Shown piece by piece: positions 1 to 4,710 of a DNA stretch of 5,074 bases. How positions within the stretch are numbered: position 1 is the first letter of the stretch; the number at the start of each line of letters is the position of its first letter. Location of the stretch: positions 38,424 through 43,497 of the forward strand of contig JAUNBY010000001.1 in assembly GCA_030526935.1 (NCBI GenBank), read 5' to 3'. The notes below the pieces were generated by a model. It searched no databases and was not told the DNA's origin. It was given only the letters and a program-made list of their open reading frames with translations. A program made the position numbers and the translations under genes. The stretch is from Clostridia bacterium. Lineage in GTDB: Bacteria; Bacillota; Clostridia; Christensenellales; Aristaeellaceae.

Positions 1-1
1 T

Positions 2-30
2 ATTATAAAGGTGTATTATAAAAACTTCAA
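2..30 (-). promoter_or_regulatory. Possible divergent promoter leaving the left edge
   Basis: Read on the minus strand, TTGAAG (30-25) and TATAAT (7-2) are separated by exactly 17 bp, which fits a sigma-A-type promoter (4/6 and 6/6 matches to consensus). It would drive a gene lying to the left of the window, which cannot be seen. The region is very AT-rich, so a chance match is possible. A second TATAAT on the same strand (20-15) has no good -35 partner. The direct repeat TATTATAAA occurs at 1-9 and 14-22. Confidence 0.3.
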
Positions 31-46
31 ATATTAAAAATGACAG

Positions 47-75
47 GTGACAATTACAGACAGATATGCTATACT
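47..75 (+). promoter_or_regulatory. Sigma-A-type promoter of the DUF4491 gene
   Basis: GTGACA (47-52, 5/6 match to TTGACA) and TATACT (70-75, 5/6 match to TATAAT) are separated by 17 bp. A TG dinucleotide at 67-68 makes an extended -10 element. Transcription would begin near 82, giving a leader of about 25 nt before the ATG at 108. That placement supports the start at 108 over the in-frame ATG at 66, which lies upstream of the predicted transcription start. Confidence 0.65.
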
Positions 76-107
76 TATTACAAAAGCAACTGCGGGGAGG
101 AAAACTA

Positions 108-428
108 ATGAACGCTATCGGCATAGCAATAGGGGTCGTTTCTTTTGTATCCATCGGCATTTTTCATCCAATAGTCATAAAATCGGAATATCATTTCGGC
201 AAATCGATTTGGCCGGTCTTCGCAATAGTTGGAGCGGCGCTTATAGCCATATCGCTGTTTATGCAATCCGTGCTGGCGAGCAGTTGCATGGCGGTAATAG
301 GAATGAGCAGCCTATGGAGCATTCTGGAGCTTTTTCATCAGGAGGAGAGGGTTAAGAAGGGGTGGTTCCCCGATAATCCGAATAAGAGGAATTTTACAAT
401 AAAGAAAGCAAAAAAGCGAGACGCTTAA
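108..428 (+). CDS. DUF4491 family small integral membrane protein
   Basis: A 106-residue membrane protein that I recognise as DUF4491, a family of roughly 95-110 residues with no established function. Hydrophobic segments lie at about residues 2-20, 34-52 and 54-74. Features I associate with the family are FHPIVIKSEYHFG (19-31) between helices 1 and 2, a W-S-I-x-E stretch (70-74) at the end of helix 3, and QEERVKKGWFPDNP (78-91) just after it, followed by a Lys/Arg-rich tail. The start at 108 is chosen because GGGGAGG (94-100) sits 7 nt upstream and the predicted transcript begins near 82; the longer frame from 66 has no ribosome binding site. It appears to be a single-gene unit, convergent with the downstream phosphatase gene and sharing four bases with it. 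No substrate or partner can be inferred from context. Confidence 0.85.
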   Translation: MNAIGIAIGVVSFVSIGIFHPIVIKSEYHFGKSIWPVFAIVGAALIAISLFMQSVLASSCMAVIGMSSLWSILELFHQEERVKKGWFPDNPNKRNFTIKKAKKRDA

Positions 429-1018
429 TTGCGATGGCGATTTTGCCATTGTTCGAGCGTCAGGCTCAGTTCCAGAATGCGCCATTTGCCCGCCTGTTTT
501 GCGAGTATGCTCACACAGGCGTAGCTTTGTTGGATAGAACGCTTTTGAGACAACGGCATGTTCATCAGGGCGCACAACAGTATGCGATTAATGCCGGAAT
601 GGCCGACGATGGCGACGTCGCCTCTGGATTCCAAGGATATTCGTTCAAGGGCGTTAAGGCACCGCGACAGACCGCTCTCGTCGGTTTCGCCGCCCGGCGG
701 AACCATGCTGGTATAACGATCACTGCGTATCTGTTCCAATGTCAACCCGTCCCACTCGCCGCCGTCCATCTCTATAAAATCTGAAAGCTCGACTATGGGA
801 CAGCGGCCGCTCGCCAGTCCCATAGCCGTCTGTTTAGCTCTGATTAGAGGACTGTGATATACCTTTTCCAATTCTATTCCAGAGAAGGCATTTCCAAGCT
901 CGCGCGACTGCTTCAATCCATTCGCGCTTAGCGGAAGGTCGTATTTCCTGCCAAGGCACATGCTCACTCCGCCGGGATAATCAGGCTCAGCGTGCCGTAT
1001 CAAATAAACAAGTCCCAT
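425..1018 (-). CDS. Histidine phosphatase family protein (phosphoglycerate mutase-like)
   Basis: A 197-residue cytoplasmic member of the branch-2-free, phosphoglycerate-mutase-like histidine phosphatases. The catalytic set is complete: LIRHAEP (6-12), where His9 would be phosphorylated; SPLIRAKQTA (56-65) with phosphate-binding Arg60; FIEMDGGEWDG (81-91) with the general-acid Glu83; PGGET (108-112); and VGHSG (138-142) with His140. Length fits the small CobC/PhoE-like phosphatases. An alpha-ribazole phosphatase role is possible, but no cobamide genes are nearby, so the substrate stays open. The start is placed at 1018. An in-frame ATG at 1078 would add 20 residues unlike the family, but it lies upstream of the transcription start predicted from the promoter at 1067-1095. 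GGGGG lies 10 nt and GAGG 2 nt upstream of the chosen ATG. The gene converges on the DUF4491 gene and is divergent from ispE. Confidence 0.88.
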   Translation of the reverse strand: MGLVYLIRHAEPDYPGGVSMCLGRKYDLPLSANGLKQSRELGNAFSGIELEKVYHSPLIRAKQTAMGLASGRCPIVELSDFIEMDGGEWDGLTLEQIRSDRYTSMVPPGGETDESGLSRCLNALERISLESRGDVAIVGHSGINRILLCALMNMPLSQKRSIQQSYACVSILAKQAGKWRILELSLTLEQWQNRHRN

Positions 1019-1066
1019 TGCCTCATCGCCCCCGTCTTTGTCGCATTTTGTCTTATATACAGGTGT

Positions 1067-1095
1067 ATTATACATCATTAAATACTGGACGTCAA
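1067..1095 (-). promoter_or_regulatory. Sigma-A-type promoter of the histidine phosphatase gene
   Basis: On the minus strand, TTGACG (1095-1090) and TATAAT (1072-1067) are separated by 17 bp, a near-consensus vegetative promoter. Transcription should start near 1060, about 40 nt before the ATG at 1018. The -10 box lies in a 17-bp element that recurs at the left edge of the window (4-20). The promoter is back-to-back with the candidate ispE promoter. Confidence 0.75.
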
Positions 1096-1126
1096 ATCAG
1101 GGCGATGCAGAAAAATAAACGACTAT

Positions 1127-1160
1127 TTGGCTGGTAAATCCCCATAAAGTGTGATATTAT
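1127..1160 (+). promoter_or_regulatory. Candidate ispE promoter
   Basis: Two overlapping readings exist. TTGGCT (1127-1132) with TGTGAT (1150-1155) at 17 bp matches consensus 4/6 and 4/6. TGGTAA (1132-1137) with TATTAT (1155-1160), also at 17 bp, matches 3/6 and 5/6. Either puts the start of transcription just before the ribosome binding site, giving a very short leader. Both -10 candidates overlap the inverted repeat at 1150-1170. This promoter is weaker than those of the neighbours. Confidence 0.35.
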
Positions 1161-1170
1161 TAGTATCACA
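1150..1170. promoter_or_regulatory. Operator-like inverted repeat before ispE
   Basis: TGTGATA (1150-1156) and TATCACA (1164-1170) are a perfect 7-bp inverted repeat around the 7-bp spacer TTATTAG. It overlaps both candidate -10 boxes and abuts the ispE ribosome binding site at 1171. This placement suits a repressor-binding site for a dimeric regulator. As RNA it could only be a weak stem. The spacing between TGTGA and TCACA is 11 bp, so it is not a CRP-type site. The regulator is unknown. Confidence 0.4.
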
Positions 1171-1179
1171 AGGGGGCGG
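1171..1179 (+). promoter_or_regulatory. Ribosome binding site of ispE, decides the ATA start
   Basis: AGGGGGCGG lies 5 nt before ATA at 1185 (8 nt from the GGGGG block), a normal spacing. Downstream in the frame no ATG, GTG or TTG occurs until 1272, far too distant for this site. This points to ATA at 1185 as the initiation codon, or as the former position of one. Confidence 0.55.
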
Positions 1180-1184
1180 TAACC

Positions 1185-2023
1185 ATAGTTATACAAAAGC
1201 CTGCATACGCCAAGATAAATTGGGCAATAGACATCATCGAGAAAAGAGCCGACGGTTATCACGAGATAGATATGCTGATGCAGTCCATTGAGCTTCACGA
1301 TGATATCATTTTCGAAACCGGCGACAAACTCACTATAGAAACGGACGCGGACGGCATACCGCTCGACGACGGGAATCTCGTATTACGCGCGGCGAAGGCT
1401 TTAAACGAATTCGCCTCAACCGGTTACGGCGCAAAAATCACGCTGATAAAGCGCGTTCCGGCTTGCGCCGGGCTTGGAGGCGGAAGCGGCGACTGCGCGG
1501 CGGCGCTGATTGCCCTCAACGAACTTTGGGGGCTTGATATCCCCCTTGAGAAGCTCATGTATATAGGCGCTTCGATAGGAAAGGACGTTCCGTTTTGCAT
1601 GGCGACGGGCGCGGCACGGGTTAAAGGCGCAGGCGAAAGCTCGAACTCATAAAAAGCGGATTAAAGCGGGACATTGTGATAGTTCATCCGGGCGCGGGGC
1701 TGTCAACGCGCGAGGTTTATTCGAAGTGGGACGAGATGAGCGCGTCCATACCCCGGGTTGACATAGACCGCGCGCAAAGGGCGCTTGAAACAGGCGATAC
1801 GGACGCGATGTTTAAGTACGCCAAAAACGCGCTGGAACCCGCGGCTACGGCGCTTATGCCTCAAATAGCGGCTCTGAAGGACGAGCTTATGCGAGCCGGA
1901 GCGAAATTATCCCTTATGACCGGCTCGGGATCGGCGGTGTTCGGGGTGTTCGACGACGCGCTTACGGCTAAAAAGGCGGCGGCGGCGTTCGACGGGCGCG
2001 CCATACTTACGAGAACCATGTGA
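1185..2023 (+). pseudogene. ispE: Frameshifted 4-diphosphocytidyl-2-C-methyl-D-erythritol kinase
   Basis: IspE is the GHMP-family kinase that phosphorylates the 2-hydroxyl of CDP-methylerythritol with ATP in the MEP isoprenoid pathway. Rejoined, the frames give about 279 residues, normal for the family. Part one (1185-1652) carries AKIN (9-12, catalytic-site Lys10), DGYHE (23-27), the ATP-binding GLGGGSGDCAAA (96-107) and GKDVPF (132-137) with the expected catalytic Asp134. It then runs into a stop at 1650-1652 four residues after Glu151. Part two (1637-2023) continues with KLELIKSGLK, the substrate-site HPGAGLST (168-175) and motif 3 LSLMTGSGSAVFG (242-254). Adding one A to the AAA at 1636-1638 restores the frame as Glu-Lys. 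The start is also abnormal: only ATA fits the ribosome binding site. Nothing else is missing, so this is either a very recent lesion, a sequencing error, or an unusual expression mode. Gene identity is firm; functionality is uncertain. Confidence 0.88.
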
Positions 2024-2031
2024 TTTAAATT

Positions 2032-2060
2032 TTGCAAACTCATTCAAATTCTGGAATAAT
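2032..2060 (+). promoter_or_regulatory. Candidate promoter of the spoIIR-sleB-ypeB cluster
   Basis: TTGCAA (2032-2037, 4/6) and AATAAT (2055-2060, 5/6) are separated by 17 bp, a sigma-A-like arrangement with transcription starting near 2067. spoIIR is a sigma-F (forespore) gene in Bacillus, so a forespore promoter would be expected. GCAAA (2034-2038) followed by GGAATAAT (2053-2060) only poorly resembles the sigma-F consensus. The sequence does not settle which sigma factor reads this region. Confidence 0.35.
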
Positions 2061-2080
2061 CTGAGCTTATTTCGTCAACG

Positions 2081-2116
2081 CTAGTGTCATATCAAAACCG
2101 GAGGATATGACATTGG
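2081..2116 (+). promoter_or_regulatory. Hairpin enclosing the spoIIR ribosome binding site and start
   Basis: TGTCATATC (2085-2093) is perfectly complementary to GATATGACA (2104-2112). Four more base pairs (2081-2084 with 2113-2116, two of them G-U) extend the RNA stem to 13 bp around the 10-nt loop AAAACCGGAG. The loop holds most of the GGAGG ribosome binding site (2100-2104), while both possible start codons, ATG at 2107 and TTG at 2113, lie in the stem. Folding should limit initiation on spoIIR. As DNA the same palindrome could also be an operator. Confidence 0.6.
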
Positions 2117-2601
2117 CTTTTTTATTTAACGACGATTTAGTCAGACTTCATGTACTTGCAGCAAGCGACGGACAATCCGCTCAAAGGCTTAAAATGCGCG
2201 TCGTGATGGCGGTACGAAGGTACGCCGCAAGGCTCGTATGCCGCGCTGTAGATGCCGGAGAGGCTTTTGAAATACTGTCGAAAAAAACCCGCGAAATAGC
2301 CCGCCGCGCAAGGATAACCGCGATGATGTCCGGATATTTCGGACGGGTAAAGGTCGAGTGCGGGGTATATCCCTTCCCCGACTGCGATTACGCGGATATG
2401 CGTCTTGCGCGGGGAGACTACAGGGCAGTGAGGGTATCCATAGGCAAGGGCGCGGGACACAATTGGTGGTGCGTTCTGTATCCTGAATTGTGCGCGGTCG
2501 AACAAAGCGTTGCCGAGGTGCTGATGGGAAGCGGATCTGTTGAATTCTACTCTTCTATAGCCCAATTTTTTGAAAATCTGTTGAGCGTGGTGGGATTATG
2601 A
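2107..2601 (+). CDS. spoIIR: Stage II sporulation protein R
   Basis: SpoIIR is made in the forespore and acts in the intermembrane space, where it triggers the protease SpoIIGA to process pro-sigma-E in the mother cell. Family signatures are clear: LVRLHVLAASDG (11-22), VKVECGVYPFPDCDY (81-95) and GDYRAVRVSIGKG (103-115), followed by AGHNWWCVLYPELC (116-129). At 164 residues it is short. The usual N-terminal signal or membrane segment is absent: only about 10 residues precede the conserved RLHVLA block, and no upstream frame supplies a hydrophobic segment. The start is uncertain. GGAGG (2100-2104) is 2 nt from ATG at 2107 but 8 nt from TTG at 2113, so initiation at TTG (162 residues) is at least as likely. 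Both lie in the hairpin stem described separately. The stop overlaps the sleB start (ATGA, 2598-2601), indicating translational coupling. Confidence 0.88.
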   Translation: MTLAFLFNDDLVRLHVLAASDGQSAQRLKMRVVMAVRRYAARLVCRAVDAGEAFEILSKKTREIARRARITAMMSGYFGRVKVECGVYPFPDCDYADMRLARGDYRAVRVSIGKGAGHNWWCVLYPELCAVEQSVAEVLMGSGSVEFYSSIAQFFENLLSVVGL

Positions 2602-3284
2602 AAAGGACGATTGCGGCAGCATATATACTCGCGCTTTTAGTCAGCTGCGTGGTCGCGCCGTTGACGGCGAGCGCCGCCGTGGTGCTCGACATAGGCTCGC
2701 GCGGAGACAATGTGAAAAAGGTACAGCAAAGGCTCATCGAATGGGGATATATGACCGGTACTGCCGACGGCATATACGGAGCCAAGACTCAGGCGGCGGT
2801 GAAGCAGTTTCAGAGAAAGTACGGCCTGACCGCCGACGGCAAGGTCGGCCCCGCGACGGCCGCTAAGATGGGCGTGACGCTTTCGTCAAGCTCCTCCTCA
2901 TCGTCATCTTCGACGGCAACCGCCTCCATAGTCTCAAGCGACCACAGACTGCTTAGCAAGCTCGTATACGCGGAAGCCCGCGGAGAAAGTTATAAAGGGC
3001 AGGTCGCTGTCGCGGCGGTCGTGTTGAACCGGGTTAAGAACTCGTCGTTTCCCAACACCATTTCCGGCGTAATATATCAGAAGAACGCTTTCTCCTGCGT
3101 CTCGAACGGGCAGATAAACTTAAGCCCCAACGACAGCGCCATTCGCGCGGCTCGCGACGCCATGAACGGCTGGGATCCCACAGGGGGCTGCCTGTATTTC
3201 TACAATCCCAACGCGACGAGCGACACCTGGATACGTTCAAGAACCGTCAAGACGGTGATAGGCAACCATTCGTTCGCGGTATAG
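2598..3284 (+). CDS. sleB: Spore cortex-lytic enzyme SleB
   Basis: SleB is a lytic transglycosylase that cuts muramic-delta-lactam-containing cortex peptidoglycan during germination; it is exported from the forespore and held in the dormant spore. The 228-residue protein shows a signal peptide (Lys-Arg, hydrophobic core about 5-20, cleavage predicted after Ala-Ser-Ala at 24-26) and a peptidoglycan-binding type 1 domain (about 28-91, with GDNVKKVQQRL and DGIYGAKTQAAVKQFQ). A linker (92-112) with ten consecutive serines at 96-105 follows, then a SleB/Hydrolase_2 catalytic domain (about 115-228). LVYAEARGE (122-130) carries Glu126, the expected catalytic acid; NAFSCVSNGQ and CLYFYNP are further family blocks. 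The ATG overlaps the spoIIR stop, and GGTGGG lies just upstream. ypeB follows after 11 nt, the same sleB-ypeB order as in Bacillus. The protein is intact, though shorter than the roughly 300-residue Bacillus form. Confidence 0.93.
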   Translation: MKRTIAAAYILALLVSCVVAPLTASAAVVLDIGSRGDNVKKVQQRLIEWGYMTGTADGIYGAKTQAAVKQFQRKYGLTADGKVGPATAAKMGVTLSSSSSSSSSSTATASIVSSDHRLLSKLVYAEARGESYKGQVAVAAVVLNRVKNSSFPNTISGVIYQKNAFSCVSNGQINLSPNDSAIRAARDAMNGWDPTGGCLYFYNPNATSDTWIRSRTVKTVIGNHSFAV

Positions 3285-3295
3285 GAGGAGATTTT

Positions 3296-4600
3296 GTGAT
3301 AAGAATTGACAATCGCCGCCGCAGGGCGTTTATGGCGATGCTCGCGGCGTTCGCCGCAGCGATGTTCATAACGGGCTACGCGCAAACGCAAAGGGTTGAG
3401 CGGTTGACCGAACACGTCAACACCGCTACTCAGAAATCGCTTTACGAGGCGGAGGAATTGATGGCGGGGGTACAGCTCAACCTTCAGAAGCTGCTTGTAT
3501 CAAACAGCGACTCTCACCGCCTGACCATACTCGACGACATAATCAGGCAGTCCGAAGCGGCTGCGGACGATTTGGCAGGGCTTGGAGGGGGGCGCGAGAC
3601 GCTCGAAGGCGCGATAAAATTCACAAATCAGGTCGGGGACTACTCAAGAACCTTGTCAAAGAGACTCTCGCTGGGTGAACAGGTCGATCAGGCGGACATA
3701 AACCAGATGGAAATTATGCTCAAAAGCTGCGTAGATCTCAACCAACAGTTAATCCAGGGTATAAGAATGCTCGAGGCGGGAGAAATAGATCTGGCGTTGA
3801 GCGACAATTCACCCGAAACCGAGACCGAACCTGCCGTAAACTACCCCGTGCTTTTGTACGACGGGCCGTTTTCGGATGCCGCGGGCGACGTTGAATTCGT
3901 TCCATACGGCAATGAAATATCCTCCGACGAAGCCGCGAGGATTCTTACGGAGTTTATAGGCTCCGACAGAGTCGAGAACATGGCTCTGACCGGCGAAAGC
4001 GACATAATGTCCAAATGCTACGAATTCGAGATAGACACCCCTTCGGGAACGCTCGACGCGGGGGTGACGGCATTTGGTGGGTATGTGCTTTATATGCTGC
4101 CCGAAACGGGCGTAACTGAAATTTCCCTTTCGGTGGACGAATGCCTTCAAAGGGGCCTGAACTTTTTATCCGGTCGCGGCTTTGGACGTATGCATGTAAG
4201 CTACTGGCGCAGGCAGGACGGTATAGTGACGGTCAACTACGTGCCCGTCATGGACGGCGTCATACTCTATCCGGAACTTGTGAAACTTCAGATATCTCTC
4301 GCCGACGGGGAGATCGTGGGCGTCGAGATGGGCAATTATATAAGAAACCACATCGACAGGGTTGTATATCAGCCCGTCATAGACGAAGCGGAGGCTATGG
4401 CGCGGGTGAGCGGGAACTTCGCCGTAAACAATATAGAGCTTTGCGTCATACCGCTTGACACGTCGGAATACCTGTGCTGGGAAATCCGAGGAGCTTTCGA
4501 GGGCGCGGATGACTTTTTAATATACATCGACGCCATAAACGCGCAGGAGAGAACCATATTGCGCCTGGTGCAAACAGACGATGGAGTATTGACGCAATGA
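3296..4600 (+). CDS. ypeB: Germination protein YpeB
   Basis: YpeB is a membrane-anchored spore protein needed for stable accumulation of SleB and for its control until germination; it acts at the spore inner membrane and cortex. The 434-residue product has a short basic N-terminus (NRRRR, 6-10), one membrane helix (about 11-28), a helical N-terminal region rich in Glu and Gln (about 30-180, including LLVSNSDSHRLTILDDI), and LYDGPFSD, typical of the family. The C-terminal half contains PepSY-like repeats, for example at about 205-275 and 285-350. The GTG start is set by AGGAGGAG (3283-3290), 5 nt upstream and overlapping the sleB TAG stop. Translation of ypeB therefore probably follows sleB directly. 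Length is close to the roughly 450 residues of the Bacillus protein, and no defects are visible. The -35 box of the next promoter lies inside the last codons. Confidence 0.92.
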   Translation: MIRIDNRRRRAFMAMLAAFAAAMFITGYAQTQRVERLTEHVNTATQKSLYEAEELMAGVQLNLQKLLVSNSDSHRLTILDDIIRQSEAAADDLAGLGGGRETLEGAIKFTNQVGDYSRTLSKRLSLGEQVDQADINQMEIMLKSCVDLNQQLIQGIRMLEAGEIDLALSDNSPETETEPAVNYPVLLYDGPFSDAAGDVEFVPYGNEISSDEAARILTEFIGSDRVENMALTGESDIMSKCYEFEIDTPSGTLDAGVTAFGGYVLYMLPETGVTEISLSVDECLQRGLNFLSGRGFGRMHVSYWRRQDGIVTVNYVPVMDGVILYPELVKLQISLADGEIVGVEMGNYIRNHIDRVVYQPVIDEAEAMARVSGNFAVNNIELCVIPLDTSEYLCWEIRGAFEGADDFLIYIDAINAQERTILRLVQTDDGVLTQ

Positions 4601-4617
4601 CGCCTTTAGGGTATAAT
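4589..4617 (+). promoter_or_regulatory. Sigma-A-type promoter of the ttcA-like gene
   Basis: TTGACG (4589-4594, 5/6) and TATAAT (4612-4617, 6/6) are 17 bp apart. The -35 box lies within the last codons of ypeB and the -10 box just after its stop. Transcription should start near 4624, leaving a leader of about 87 nt before the ATG at 4711. Both hexamers are identical to those of the phosphatase promoter at 1067-1095. This separates the tRNA-modification gene from the spore cluster. Confidence 0.75.
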
Positions 4618-4639
4618 CCAAGTCGGGTTTTATACTACG

Positions 4640-4680
4640 ACGACCGGCGTAGCGCGGCAAAGCTCGTAAAGGCCGGTCGT
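4640..4680 (+). promoter_or_regulatory. Leader stem-loop before the ttcA-like gene
   Basis: ACGACCGGC (4640-4648) and GCCGGTCGT (4672-4680) form a perfect 9-bp GC-rich stem around a 23-nt loop, followed only by TTTAC. It could end transcripts coming from ypeB, but the U-tract is short and the loop long for an intrinsic terminator. It also lies downstream of the promoter at 4589-4617, so it would be part of the ttcA leader and could act as an attenuator or RNA-stabilising element. Confidence 0.45.
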
Positions 4681-4710
4681 TTACAAATGAACAACTCTTT
4701 GGAGGGCACA

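Noticed and set aside
420..461. Nested inverted repeats (GACGCT/AGCGTC around ATGGC/GCCAT) as a bidirectional terminator between convergent genes
   Set aside because: No T-run follows on either strand, the stems are short, and most of the region is phosphatase coding sequence.
1019..1078. A 20-residue N-terminal extension of the phosphatase from an ATG at 1078
   Set aside because: It begins upstream of the transcription start predicted from the consensus promoter, has no ribosome binding site, and the extra residues do not fit the family, which begins just before LIRHA.
1150..1170. CRP-type binding site before ispE
   Set aside because: The half-sites resemble TGTGA/TCACA but are 11 bp apart instead of 6.
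1632..1645. Programmed -1 frameshifting in ispE
   Set aside because: The shift point GGC-GAA-AGC is not a slippery heptamer, and IspE is not known to use recoding. A one-base loss or sequence error is simpler.
3809..4150. Long open frames antisense to ypeB, and similar ones antisense to spoIIR and sleB
   Set aside because: They lie fully inside confident genes, their products resemble nothing known, and they follow from the codon composition of the opposite strand.
4687..4710. ATG at 4687 as start of the ttcA-like gene
   Set aside because: It is in frame but has no ribosome binding site, whereas GGAGGG lies 4 nt before the ATG at 4711.
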